A DNA stretch of 64,000 nucleotides from Sternotherus odoratus (Eukaryota > Chordata > Testudines > Kinosternidae). The notes under the pieces are model-generated. The model did no database searches, was not told where the DNA came from, and saw only the letters and a list, made by a program, of their open reading frames with translations. This document shows, piece after piece, positions 1 to 10,779 of the stretch. The first letter of the stretch is position 1; every line of letters begins with the position of its first letter. Position numbers and translations under genes: made by a program. The stretch covers positions 78,811,212-78,875,211 of the forward strand of contig JAVMKO010000009.1 of assembly GCA_032164245.1 (NCBI GenBank), written 5' to 3'.

Positions 1-719
1 ACAAAGACGGTGATGGTGTCCAGCCAGGCTTTGAGGGGGAGCAGGTCGCAGGTGCAGTTCCAAGGGTTCTCCTCCAGCTGGATCTCCATGATCCCACCAA
101 TGTGCTCCAGGACACCGGCGAAGGGCAACATCTTCAGCCTGTTCCCCCTCAGGTCCAGGTGGGTGAGCAGGACGAAGCGGAAGACATTGCTGGGCAGGGA
201 CAGCAGGAGGTTGTCATTGAGGATAAGGACTTTCAGCTTGTTGAGCTGGCTGAAGGCCCCGGCCTCGATGGCGCTGATGTAGTTGTAATCGGCCTGCAGG
301 TATTCCAGGCTCTCCAGGCCCAGGAAGGTATCCTCCCGGAGCACCTCCAGCCTATTGTTGTTGAGGTGCAGCCGCTTGAGGGTGCGCAGGCCGCTGAAGG
401 CCCCGGTGCGGATCTCCTGCATGTCGTTGTTGCCCAGGTGCAGGGTCACGGCGTTGGAATAGTTGACGAACTCATTGGGGTGCAGGCGGGTGAGGGCGTT
501 GCCGCTGAGGAAGAGCTGGTAGATCTTGGAGGGGGGCGGCTGGAGCAGGCTGACGGTGGTGAAGCCTTTGTTCTCGCAGTTGATGTTCAGCACGTTCTCC
601 TTCTCCTCGCAGGGGCAGCGGCTCCGGCTGCAGATGTCTTTGGCGGGCTTGCGGCTCTCCGTCGTGGGCGAGATCCCAGCCACTGTCAACACACTGAGCA
701 ACCAGACCCCCTTCAGCAT
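1..719 (-). CDS. SLITRK2: SLITRK2, N-terminal part (partial, runs off left edge)
   Basis: Single-pass synaptic adhesion receptor of the SLIT/NTRK-like family; known members sit on the neuronal surface, bind presynaptic receptor-type phosphatases and promote synapse formation. The minus strand reads open for 239 codons from the ATG at 719 to the window edge. Visible parts: signal peptide (residues 1-20, hydrophobic core LLSVLTVAG), an LRRNT cysteine cluster (C30, C35, C37, C48), six leucine-rich repeats (about 66-210, LxxLxLxxN pattern) and the start of the LRRCT cap ([16 protein letters not shown], 218-233). N-glycosylation sequons are at N86 and N221. The second LRR block, transmembrane helix and cytoplasmic tail lie outside the window. 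The start has A at -3 and matches the family start. Residue-level resemblance is closer to SLITRK2 than SLITRK1 ([23 protein letters not shown], here 40-62, and [10 protein letters not shown]). The coding part has no intron here, as is usual for SLITRKs. Confidence 0.95.
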   Translation of the reverse strand, partial: MLKGVWLLSVLTVAGISPTTESRKPAKDICSRSRCPCEEKENVLNINCENKGFTTVSLLQPPPSKIYQLFLSGNALTRLHPNEFVNYSNAVTLHLGNNDMQEIRTGAFSGLRTLKRLHLNNNRLEVLREDTFLGLESLEYLQADYNYISAIEAGAFSQLNKLKVLILNDNLLLSLPSNVFRFVLLTHLDLRGNRLKMLPFAGVLEHIGGIMEIQLEENPWNCTCDLLPLKAWLDTITVF

Positions 720-762
720 CTTTAGGCGCCGCGGGTCCCAGCTCCGGTACCTACAGACAAAC

Positions 763-1122
763 CTGCAGGCAGGGGGGGGAGGGAGGGGAACGGAGAACCC
801 CAATTAAGGAGGCCAGGAAAGGGGAAGGGGGGCAACAAGGGGGCAAAAGCTCCCCCCATCCCTCCTTCCATTGCCCCCCGGGGGGGGGGGCAGCTCGCCC
901 TGCCCCAGCCCAGAGCGCTCCGGCTAACCCCCTGCACCCCAAGTGAGCTGGACCCTTCCGCCCAGACCGGCTCAGCCCCCCACCCGTCCCCTCACCAGCT
1001 GCAGGGACCCCCCCGCTGCAGATCCGCTTCCCCCGCTCCGAGCGCGCCCCGGGACGGGCAGAGCCAGCGGGGCTGCCCGGGACTCCCCCCCCCCCCCCCC
1101 CTCCATACCCCGCGGTACTCAC
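763..1122 (-). other. Probable 5' UTR intron of SLITRK2 (one splice option)
   Basis: On the minus strand the donor GTGAGTACC starts at 1122 and the acceptor, a C/T tract ending TGCCTGCAG, ends at 763. Together they define a 360-bp GC-rich intron. The donor at 1904 or 1613 could also pair with the same acceptor, so this is one of several alternatives. Confidence 0.5.
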
Positions 1123-1363
1123 GCAGCAGCTCCGCACCCGGCTGCCCGCCCGCGCCCCGAGCCCCGCGCTCCGCATCCCGCCGGCCGCCGGGCAGAGGGA
1201 GACCCGCGCCGCGCGCCGCTCCGGGCATGGGACGTTCGGTCCCCGCGGGCCGGGCAAGGCTCCGCCGCTCGCGCTGCCCCGGCCGCCCGCCCGCACCCCG
1301 CCGCTGCGCCGCGCGCTTTGACTCCCGAGCCCGGCGCCGGCTGCCCTTGGACGGAGCCGGGGC

Positions 1364-1371
1364 TGACGTCA
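1364..1371. promoter_or_regulatory. Palindromic CRE, TGACGTCA
   Basis: A perfect full-length cAMP response element (TGACGTCA) sits in the CpG island about 650 bp upstream of the SLITRK2 start codon and between candidate first exons. CREB/ATF proteins bind this word, and CpG-island CREs near start sites are often functional. Activity-dependent control of a synaptic gene would make sense, but that is inference. Confidence 0.55.
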
Positions 1372-1685
1372 CGCCCGGGGATGGGGCTGCCGCGCCCCCC
1401 CCCTCCTCCTCCACCCCCCCCTCCCGCCCCGACGCCTCTTCCTTCGGGCCCCCCACCACGCCCGCTGCGCTGCAGCGTGGGGGGGAAGGGAGGGCAAACA
1501 GCGGGCTTCACCTGCATCCGGGCGGGGTTTGGCCCCGAATCCCCCCCCCCCCGACACACTTCTCCCCCCCCCCCCCCCCTCCGTCCAAAGAGAAGAGGCG
1601 CCCGGCCGCTCACCAAAATCTGGCGGCTGGAGCAGAGGGCTCTGCAAAAAACCCGGAGCCGGCATCCGGAGCCAGCCACATTTTG

Positions 1686-1711
1686 CCCCCCCCCCCCCCC
1701 CCAAAAAAAAA
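1686..1711 (+). repeat. C17-A9 homopolymer junction
   Basis: Seventeen C followed directly by nine A. On the minus strand this is T9-G17, a potential G-quadruplex former. Similar C-runs lie at about 1084-1101, 1544-1553 and 1566-1579 in the same island. Confidence 0.85.
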
Positions 1712-1905
1712 TTATCCCTAGCCCCTACCTCCAACGCAGGGACCGTTCCAAAGCCCCCCCAGGGACCCCAGCCTCCCCCGGGGTGCCGGGCAGGAGAGAG
1801 ATGTTCCTAAAGCCCCTGGGAGAAGCGCAGTCAAGAGCCGTCCCGGGCTCGAGCATACACCCCGGCTAGATTAGCGGGGCTGCCAAACGGCCAGGGCTAC
1901 TTACC

Positions 1906-3784
1906 GCACGAGAGTTGGCTGCTGCTAGCAAGATCGAGATGTCGGAGCTGGCTTGGTGTGGCTTCACATAAAGCCCAATGCATAGGATACAGTTTGATCC
2001 GATGTAAAAGGAGGGCTGAACTTGCTGTCTATTGAGAAGGTAAAACTTTGGGGATCTATGGGGGGGGGGGGGGATGAGGACAAGATCAGTCATGATGTTT
2101 GTTTTCCAGCGCTCCTGTGCCAAGAGGTAGCATCACCAGAGTTTTACAGCCCGGGATCTTTATTCATGAAATTAAATGTAGAGATTTTTCTGGCCAAAAC
2201 GTAGCTGGACCTGTCAAGACCTCTAGATGCCTGAGGTTGTGTTGCTATTGAACCAGGTTGCATGGGAGCTCTGATTTTAGGAACAGCAACATGTGTTGTC
2301 TATTCCGATGGGGACCTGCCCCCCCCCCCCCCCCCCAAAAAAAAAGGTAAGATCCATCAGGTTTCCAGCGCTGGATAGTCTCTGAGATGGTGCTGAGCAG
2401 GGATGCACTGGCTTTGCATTGCAATCTGAGCAGCTGCACTTATTCTCTATTTAGTTATTTTTTAAAATGGGGAGGGATCTGGGTGTTGGAGTCACATTTT
2501 TGCAGGGCTGCTGCACAACAGGGTCTGAATTTTTGGGTGCTCTAGAAACTGTTACATCTCTCTCCCTCCCCTCTCCTCCCCCCAATACAGTGTGGGACCA
2601 AAATTTGCCAAGATTCATGTACTGGATTCAGAGATTTCAACTGGGATGCATCAACATCCAGAATTTTTGCAACACTTTTTTGCTTGTTTTCTCATTAGAC
2701 ATTTGAATTTGAGGGCAAAAGTTAGCTGGATTCAGAAGAATCCATATGCTGGGTCCAGGTTTTTGTAATGCTCCTGCTCTGGGTGATTATGTCTTTTTTC
2801 AGTAGGCGTGTTTAGATTGTTCTGTATTTTGATGATACAGTTTGGAGACTTGGGGGCTAAAGATATGCAGGACCCACTTTTTCCCCCGGGGGAATACTTT
2901 GGAGTGCCAGTGCCTGCAGACACAGGCATCCATCCACCCACCCTCTTCTGGCCTCCTTCCATGTGCTGCACCTATACACAACACTGTAACATCCTTAACA
3001 CTCTCTTGAGAAATGCACAACCCTCTCCAGCAGACTGCAAAAGCAGAAGGCAACAGTAAGTGCACTGCATTTCTTTCTCATGGCTTTATGTATGCATATG
3101 TATTTTTGTGCATGAACTATTTTGACATATATAGTGTGTTCCGGTGTTAAAGTGTCCTGCCCTGGACTTGGTTTGTGGGTGTTTGCATATGTGTGTTGGA
3201 GACCCAAGGTGCATTTATGTCAGTTGCTAATGATGTCTGTGGAAGGAATAGTCAGGCACTGCGCATCTTAGCAGTAATTGCCAGCTGTATGTGGGATGGA
3301 AGGAACAGCACGTCAGGGGATGGCAGGAGTAATAAGCACAGAGAAGATGTTGATGCCATCACACTACAAGTGCTATATGTACGATCACAGTAGCAGGAGA
3401 AGTAAAAGGGATTTTGAAAATACACGACGGTGTTTATTTAGGAGCAAAGTTATGATTTTTCTCAGTACAGCGTCAATGTTCTATAATCCCTTTACTTAAC
3501 AAGTACATGGTAAAAGCATTTGCTTTTCTGCCTGTTTTGCTCCCCTTCCCCACCATTGACTTCATTTAATTAAATCCAGATCAATTCCAGGCATTAGGAT
3601 TGTGTGGGAGCCTCAATCTGATGGTGGCGTTCAACAAACTTCAATTTATACTTATATTCTGGGCTGTCAAAGGGGTCAACCGGCAGAGGGGCTGTAGTGG
3701 TTGAGGGAGATGCTGGTTTCTGCCCAGAAATGCTAGCTCGCCAGACATTTTTTGTTGTCCCCTCACTTCCCTCTCTCCCCCTCC
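1906..3784. other. SLITRK2 upstream flank, no gene seen
   Basis: Beyond the CpG island base composition falls to AT-rich. Apart from the G12 and C18-A9 tracts I recognise no repeat family and no open reading frame with protein-like character. Extra SLITRK2 first exons could lie here but no motif proves one. Confidence 0.6.
2319..2345 (+). repeat. C18-A9 homopolymer junction
   Basis: Eighteen C then nine A, the same architecture as the tract at 1686, 600 bp further from the gene. A G12 run also lies at about 2059-2070. Confidence 0.85.
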
Positions 3785-4130
3785 ACTTAGAGGAAAAGAC
3801 TCATAGATAAGGTCATTTGTGATCATCTACGCTGACCTCCTGCCTAACACAAGCTGTAGGTCTTCCTTGAATTAATTCCTGTTGGAAGTAGAGCACATCT
3901 TTTAGAGAAAAAAAATTAACAATTTTGTGTAATGGAGAAGCTACCTTGGTAAGTTATTCCAATTGTTCATTACCTTCACTGTTAAAAATTGCACATTATT
4001 TCAAGTTTAAATTGGTCTAGCTTCAGTTTAGAGCTATTTGGATATTTTTATATCTTTGTCTGCCTCATTGACGTAGCCTCTGTTATCGAATTTATGTTCT
4101 TCATGTAGGTACTTTTTGAAGGTAAGAGGA
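3785..4130 (-). mobile_element. CR1-type LINE 3' UTR fragment, reverse orientation
   Basis: The text 'gatcatctacgctgacctcctgcctaacac ... cttccttgaattaattcctgttggaagtagagcacat...' then '...ttattccaattgttcattacc' and 'tcatgtaggtactttttg' follows a dispersed CR1-family 3' end familiar from turtle and crocodilian DNA. It is on the opposite strand to its source, decayed, and has no open frame. Confidence 0.6.
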
Positions 4131-4480
4131 TAGACATGAACTGAAGGACTTGCTTGATCCAAGCCTAGACAGCCTCAAATAGTGTGAGAGTGCCTTATTC
4201 AGGGTAAATATGCTACAGCAGATGTAGGCTCCCTCATGGTCTTAGACCTGGTGTGGTATCCCTTGGGTATTAAAAAGAATTGGCTAAAACAAGCTGCTGC
4301 ACAGATCAGTACCCTAGCAGAACTCCGCTAACCATACTGTCTGCCCCTTTGTGTGTACGGATACTGAGGAACAGGTTTTCTAACTCCGTAGAAATATAGA
4401 CTGAGGGATATTTTCCTCAGTCATAGTATCAGATTTTCTGAAGGAGGAAAATTTAGTGAGGTTCAAACACCTTTCCATAT

Positions 4481-4635
4481 ACAGGTGGTAAAAATTTCTG
4501 GCAAAACTCTCGTCATCCGGTAAAAAAGAGAGAGAGACCTTCTCTAAGATCCTGTGGTGTGAAATGCAAGATGAGACTGGGAAATATCTAGAAAGGTAGA
4601 AACTCAGTTGAATTTCTGTCAGGTGAGCAATAGCT
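4481..4635 (+). repeat. Unnamed direct repeat, copy 1
   Basis: About 150 bp shared with 7446-7612 in the same orientation. Both contain GAGAGAGACCTTCTCTAAG, then CTGTGGTGTGA, ATGCAAGA and CTAGAAAGGTAGAAACTCAG in the same order. I do not recognise the family. Confidence 0.8.
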
Positions 4636-6239
4636 ACCTTTACTCATCAGTTGGGCACCATTGCATGTGTGCTGGAATGGCTGGGTGGTTCATATGCATT
4701 TGTCAGGAATGGGTTAAACAAGGGGTTAAGACTTGAGTAGTGAAATGATAACTAAGGATTTGCTTTCTTGCATTCCCCTTGTAGCTGAAGTTTTAACATC
4801 TATTTCAGTAGCTCTCAGTATTCCAGCCCATCTCTCCTTGAGCTGCATTATTTGAGGACTGTAATCATCTCACGGACACAAACCAATCCACTAAGTCTAA
4901 ATGAGGGAAAGTGGCAATTTTTCACACTAGTTCAGTCCCCAAATGGTGCTAAGGCTTTGGGTTCTGAGATAAGCTCATAGACTTCATTACCTCTCTGTGT
5001 GTGCTCCCAGAGTCATCTGCCTGTGTGTGTTTTCCGAGATATGCGTGGGTGGGTGGATGGCTTGAGTCATTGTCACTCTGTGAGTGTGTGTGTGTGTGTC
5101 TCAAGTCATCGTTATACCATGAGATATTTTTATTCTTTGCTAACAGTGATTATTAAGGAAATAAACAGTTACTGCATTTAGCAGTAAACAGGCAAAATAA
5201 TTGTGGCATGTACTACAAGGCTTTATCTCCGCCAGCAGCAATAAAAAGCATGTTATAAAGGCAAGGGAGAAAGAGGAGGATCCTGTACACCGGCTTCCTT
5301 TGGAGAACGGAGGAAAAGGGATGGGAATACAAGAATCAATGTGAAGGGCACGGAGGGGAGAGAACTAACAGACTCTGCCCACAACCCGCTGTGCCTTGAT
5401 TTCTTCTCTTCCTCACAACCGATGCTCAGCAGCAAACCGGGGAGTGTGTGCATCTGAGAGAGGCAGAGATGCTGCCTCCACCAGACACCTCAGCTGAGGT
5501 GCTGGACAGCTAACCCCAGAGCCTGCTACCTGTGGTGTGGGCTGCTGGGTTGGAGTTTGCCCAAGAGGCTGAAATGTTTAACTGGCAAGGCCATTGACTA
5601 GAATACATTGCTTAAGTGCATTTATTTAATTTGGTTCCTCCGCCCTCCCCAACACCCTAAGATCTCGGTGCTATATTGGGATTGTGTTTATTAAAATTTC
5701 ATGACCATTTTCCTATATCAACAACATAACTCAATGATACAAGTTGAAACAAACCTGCCATCAACTCTTGTTCCCAGCTCCATGCTCCTGCAGGTACTGT
5801 AACCCTCACCAGGAATTTACATTGTTTTAAGGGGCACTCTCTCCTCTCCAGACCTGAAGAGGTCACTCTCATCATCGCCATTGGTGATTTTTGGCATCGT
5901 TTTTGTGGAATACTGATTTAAAAAATAAATAAATATTTTCTCTGAGTTATAACAACAAAATCTGCTTCAGTGTGAAACTGGATACACAAGCATGTGTGTG
6001 TGTGTGTGTGAGGGGGAATAACAGCTCTCCAATCTGCTAATGTACTGGGTCTATTTGATACATTCTATACCACGTTATTACCAACACATATTTCCTTAGC
6101 TTGAGCCCAGTCCCTTCAATCTTTACTTTGAAAAAACTCCTCCATCCCCACCCGTTGATGTGAGGTCCAATTCAGCACAACACATGCTTAAATGTATGCA
6201 AGTTCATATGTCCATTCATATTCAGCAATGCACTTAGAC
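4636..6239. other. Intergenic, AT-rich, (TG)n tracts only
   Basis: No gene or named repeat recognised. Short (GT)n runs are at 5084-5099 and 5993-6010. Confidence 0.6.
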
Positions 6240-6367
6240 CTGATCCAAAGACCATTGAAGTCAAGGGAAAGAATCCAACTGATTTGAATGGGTCTGGGGT
6301 TATTTCTTTAAACAAATGCCTAACATGAAGACATGTTGAGTTAAACAGGTTAAGCATCTGCTTTGAT
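6240..6367. repeat. Foldback-type dispersed repeat, left part, split by a hAT insertion
   Basis: Starts 'cctgatccaaagaccattgaagtcaagg' and ends 'ttaagcatctgctttgat'. It resumes as 'gcttaaatgctttgctgaatcc' after the hAT element at 6368-7066. Such 'aagcacatgcttaaatgctttgctgaat' stretches are common in reptile DNA and self-complementary. Confidence 0.5.
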
Positions 6368-7066
6368 TGGGGTGGGGGTGGGCAAACATTTTGGCCCAAG
6401 GACCACGTCCAGGTATGGAAATTGTATGGCAGGCCATGAATGCTCATGAAATCGGGGATTATAGGGTGGGGACTCCAGCTAGGTCTATGGGCTCTAGGGT
6501 GAGGCCAGAAATGAAGAATTCAGGGTGCAGGGGTGGAGGTGCAGGCTGGGAGTCGTGGGGGGGTGAGGGCTCTGGCTGGGGGTGTGGGCTCTGGGGTGCA
6601 GGGGGGTGGGACTGAGGGGTTTGGAGGGGGGGATCAGGGCTGGAGCAGGGGGTTAGGGCCAGGGGTTCAGGCTCCAGGCAGTTCTTACCACAAGCAGTTC
6701 CTGGAAGCAGCATCATGTGCCCCCCCCCCCCCCCCGGCTTCTATGCAGAGGCACGGCCAGGCGGCTCTGTGCGCAGCCCCGTCTGCAGGCACCGCCCTTG
6801 CAGCTCCCATTGGCCATGGTTGCCGGCCAGCGGGAGCTGCGGGGGCGGTACTTGGGGTGGGGCCAGTGTGTGGAGTCCCCTGCCTGCCCCTGTGCATATG
6901 AGTTGAAGGGGGAACATGCTGCTGCTTCCAGGAGCCACGTGGCGCCACAGGACACGTGGAGCAGGGCTAGCCCCAGACCCTACCCCCTGGTAGGAGCTTG
7001 AGGGCCAGATTAAAATGTGTGAAGGTCTGGATGCGGCCCCCCCAGGCTGTAGTTTGCCCACCCATG
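6368..7066. mobile_element. hAT-type non-autonomous DNA transposon
   Basis: The ends are inverted: GGGTGGGCAAAC on the left (about 6373-6386) and GTTTGCCCACCC on the right (7052-7063). The flanks GCTTTGAT (6360-6367) and GCTTAAAT (7067-7074) match at 6 of 8 positions, as an aged 8-bp target duplication would. The interior is G/C-rich with a C-run at 6720-6735 and 'tggggctgcgggg'-like words. No transposase is visible. Confidence 0.75.
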
Positions 7067-7445
7067 GCTTAAATGCTTTGCTGAATCCCTTACATGGGAG
7101 TTCTACCCTTATAGGGACATCAGGATTGGTTTTTCTAATGACAGATCTTCCTATGATACACCATCAATGGATTTCTTGTTCCTTTCATTGTGAGAGGGTA
7201 ACTATGAAACAGCTAATGGAACTATGTATTCATTTATTTTGATAGGGTTCCTTATTTGAGTAATCTATTTTAAACATAGTTTTCAATATGAGTGTCCAGT
7301 TCTTCAAACACTTATGATGTGAGTATCTTCAATCATGCAAAGAGCTTTACTGAACACAATGATCTTCTTGCCTGGTGTACCTACCTCAGCACCCATATTT
7401 GCATGTTTTACCTTAACTTTTATAGTCAAATATGGAGTAGGCTAT

Positions 7446-7612
7446 GCAGGTGGGAAACATTTCTGGCAAAAAGGTCATCATCCAGGAAAAGAGGAATGAA
7501 AAAAGAGAGAGACCTTCTCTAAGGTGCTGTGGTGTGAGATGCAAGACGAGAATGGGAAACCTCTAGAAAGGTAGAAACTCAGTTTTATTGCTGTTGGGTG
7601 AGCATTGGTACA
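7446..7612 (+). repeat. Unnamed direct repeat, copy 2
   Basis: Partner of 4481-4635, same orientation, roughly four-fifths identical by eye, with a small insertion before the GAGAGAGACCTTCTCTAAG word. No terminal inverted repeats or target duplication recognised. Confidence 0.8.
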
Positions 7613-9118
7613 AATCTGGCTGTGAGATATGTCTTTCTTTTGCTTTATTATACAGTAACCACCATAGTTAAATATGTTTCCTTATTATTTGCATGGCAGA
7701 ATTGCTGGAAAAAAATCACAGTCAGGATTCAAGTCCTAATGCCCCAATGGCATATATAGAATGGTATGTGAAACAAGAAGAGAAATAGGTGAAATTCACC
7801 CTGTACAGAGAGCCAGCCCAACAATTATACACCAAAATTCCCAAGTAATACAGCTTAAGTGGGCCTTCAGAGAACATTAGTCTTTCTGCTGGTTTTCGGC
7901 ACAGAGGTAAATTTCAATTGGAGTCTAATTCAGAGTAAATAATGTATGCCGCTAAGTTAGCCTCTCTGTCTTGTTTTCTTGAATTTATTTAATTGAAATT
8001 GCTCACCAGATAATTTCTATGAATAATCATGGCCTGTGGATTATTTTTCGGCACTGCACTGTGAGCATTCAATATTCCAAATGTGAGCGCTGTCATTTAG
8101 TCCTTAGTACACACAAAGGTCACGTGTTACTGCTTTTGCACCACAGTTAGTACAAAAATTACCCAGATGAAGGTTTCTAGTGTGAGTACTTGGACATGCA
8201 AACTCAGAATGTGCTTTCTGCCAATATAACTGACTATTTATTTACAATTCAATATGTCCATATGGGGGAGGATTATCACACACTCAGATTTATTCATTGA
8301 AACCTTTATTTGAACCAAAAGCATGGTCTTGTGTTTGCAATTGCCATAAAAAGCAATGAATGACAGATGTCTAGAAAAAATATTGATCAGTTGCCTTCCC
8401 CTAGAGCATACACTGGCCATGATGGATTTCTCCTACAATTTCTGACTATGCCTTTCCACTCTAGCATATTTATACCTGTCAACATTATCTGACCATCATC
8501 ATTTGTACAATACGTGTCTGCAGACTTTAGTTTACATATCTTTTGCTGTCCATGCAGTTTTCATTTCATCATGTCAACATACGCCATATAGGGATTTTCC
8601 TTCTTTTCCTAATTATAGAGACTTTTTGGCATTATATTTTGTGTATTAAGAGGGTATGATTAACTCCCTTATCTGTGTCCTCCAACACAGTAGAAAACAT
8701 CACATTTCTCTTACATAGCTTGAAACATCATTTAAGCAAGTCCATATGGAGCAACACTCATGTCAAGCAAAGACTAGGCCAAAGTCAGTTAGCTTAGTAT
8801 AAGTCTGACCCTGCCCGTAGAAACGATCCACGCTGATCCAACACAGGCACATTTCTTCAATTAAACTCACTCACAAACATATTTGTAGAAAGCAAATAGA
8901 AAAAAGGGGTGTAAAAGGCCAAAACCAATTCAGTATTGTTAACTTGAGCAAATATTTCCAGGGTTGGGGTTTTATTTATTTTAAAACATTTGCCCCTTTC
9001 TAAATCAACTACTGTGTTAGCGATCTCCTGCAATACCAAGTTACAATGCGATGGGTTACATAGGGAGCATCACATTTTAGCTCTGCAATTTGTGAATGTT
9101 GTGGTTTCAAATCAGATG
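7613..9118. other. Intergenic, no repeat recognised; possible conserved block 7905-8110
   Basis: AT-rich unique DNA. The stretch 7905-8110 is free of known repeat words and dense in TAATT/ATTA-type homeodomain cores and a TTCAATTGGAG word, the texture of many developmental enhancers. This is only a texture argument. Confidence 0.4.
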
Positions 9119-9208
9119 CCCATAGAATATCAGGGTTGGAAGGGACCTCAAGAGGTCATCTAGTGCAACCCCCTGCTCAAAGCAGGACCAATCACCAACT
9201 AAACCAGT
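9119..9208 (-). mobile_element. CR1 LINE 3' terminal fragment, reverse
   Basis: Begins CCATAGAATATCAGGGTTGGAA and continues with the CR1 hallmark 'gggacctca.gaggtcatctag.gcaaccccctgctcaaagcagg'. Reverse orientation; only the last 90 bp or so remains, as is usual for 5'-truncated CR1. Confidence 0.85.
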
Positions 9209-9844
9209 GCACCCATCATTATTTCTAAGGCTATTTCTAAGGTCCTGTTTCTTCAAACACATGCATGAAGTCAGTGGGACTACTCCTCTGCGTAAAATTA
9301 TTTGTGCAAGATTAAGGTCTTGCTGTTGCTGGTTCGTGTGGAGGTTTTTGGGAGCAGTGCTGATCAAGAGGCCACCTCGAATCAGTAGTAATGAGGAAGC
9401 TATGCTGAAAAGGCAAGCAAAGCTCTCTGAAAAAGGGGCACAGTAACAGTTAACGAAGAAAAAAAAACCAGTGCTCATTTCTGTTCTGGTTTTCCCTGGA
9501 CAGAAAAGCCATATCTAAGAACACATAAGGATTTTCCCCTTCCTCCCACGGGAGAAAAATGTTTTGTGCTTTCTTTCAGTTTAAGCGGCATCCTCCTTTA
9601 GTACAAACCCTGCTGCCTTTGAGCAATATTAACCTAGCTAAAGAATACCCTACAATATTTCTTTGTATAGAGGTCAGGCTGCTGCAGACATTGAGTTTGA
9701 TACCTGAGGATGTATCATTCAGAGTGGCAAAAGGAAAATGGATAAGGCCCTTAAAGCTTATCAAAATGGCAGTTGCATTGATAGTGTGTGAGGAATTCAA
9801 ATGGAAAATGGTGAAAAAATTCAAATATATATATTTGTAAGAAA
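9209..9844. other. Intergenic, nothing recognised
   Basis: No gene-like frame and no repeat family identified. Confidence 0.55.
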
Positions 9845-9985
9845 GTAGCACCCAGAGGCCCCATTATGCTGGGCACTGGACAGACATGTATGAAATATGA
9901 GGTGAAAGCCTGGCACCATTAAAGTCAATGGCTAAACTCCTATAGACTTCAGTAGGGCCAGAATTTCACCCTGGTCTCTGCCCCG
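9845..9985. repeat. Ancient amniote repeat plus foldback element
   Basis: 9845-9890 resembles the widespread 'gtagcacctaggagcccc...attgtgctaggcgctgtacaaa' repeat ('gtagcacccagaggccccattatgctgggcactgg'). 9901-9972 is a foldback: 'gtgaaagcctggcaccatt..agtcaatgg' is roughly complementary to 'agacttcagtagggccagaatttcac'. Confidence 0.5.
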
Positions 9986-10779
9986 ATCTATAGTATGTAT
10001 GTATCTCATGATACTCTTGGCATTTCATACCATCAATCAAGGCCATGTGTGTGTACATGACTCCCCAACCCCTCATATTTTCATTTCCCTTTCTACCTTT
10101 CAACATTTTTCCCCCAGCAGATGGATCACCGAAGGAGACTTTGATGTCAGAAACCCAAGATTATGACCTCACGATCAAGCAGCGACAGAAGCCAGGATGA
10201 GAGAAGGAAAATAGAAAAACATTCATCTTTGGTAACCAGCCATGATTAAAAAGGGAGTCCAGAAAATTAGGCAAAAAAAAAATGAATGTTATAAATTTCC
10301 ACCAACATGTCTTTGCTTCCAAACTACTATGCTGATTGACATTTGGTCTTTCTAGCTATTCAAGTAGAAGACAATTGCGATCAGATTTATTACTGGTGAC
10401 ATCAATAGAGTTTCACCAGGATGACCTGGGACCTTTCTGCCTGTAGGGGGAAGATACCGAGAGATACTTTATGCTTCTTCATCCTCACCTACATTATGAA
10501 AGCTTGTTGTGTGCTCATATTAATTAGCTGTTTTACCAATGTAACTATCTATGTTTTTAAAATATATTTACATCATCAACATGCGACGGGGCCTAATTTT
10601 GCCACCCACGTACTCATTGAATAATACCTTATTCTGTGAGTAGTTTCAATGGTATACTTCTCAACAGGAGTAGAGGTGGCAAAATTTGGCCTGAAGTTAA
10701 CTTCAGGAACAATCTGATTGTAATTAACAAAAAGTGTTTGGTGTTAATTTTGTTCACTTTGTTGTTGATTTTTTATATT

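Larger units (their letters stand above)
720..1905 (-). promoter_or_regulatory. SLITRK2: CpG-island promoter and 5' UTR region of SLITRK2
   Basis: This GC- and CpG-rich block lies immediately upstream of the SLITRK2 start codon. On the minus strand a pyrimidine tract (about 770-795) leads into an AG at 764-763, a good splice acceptor for the coding exon. Upstream are minus-strand donor motifs with GT at 1904-1903 (GTAAGT), 1613-1612 (GTGAGC), 1511-1510 (GTGAAG), 1122-1121 (GTGAGT) and 995-994 (GTGAGG). The pattern fits several short non-coding first exons spliced to the coding exon, as known for mammalian SLITRK2. GC-box-like words are at 1424-1431 and 1520-1526. No TATA box is evident, so a dispersed CpG-type start is likely. 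The exact transcription start cannot be placed from sequence. Confidence 0.75.

Noticed and set aside
1..719. SLITRK1 or another SLITRK paralogue
   Set aside because: SLITRK1 differs in the LRRNT and LRR text as I know it; the signal peptide, the [20 protein letters not shown] segment and [14 protein letters not shown] fit SLITRK2.
102..725. 207-codon plus-strand frame
   Set aside because: It is exactly antisense to the SLITRK2 leucine-rich repeats; the repeated GLEG/LQVQ-like text is the mirror of the LRR codons.
943..1869. 308-codon plus-strand frame and opposing minus-strand frames in the CpG island
   Set aside because: Proline/arginine/glycine low complexity created by GC-rich DNA and poly-C runs; no domain, and it overlaps the SLITRK2 5' region.
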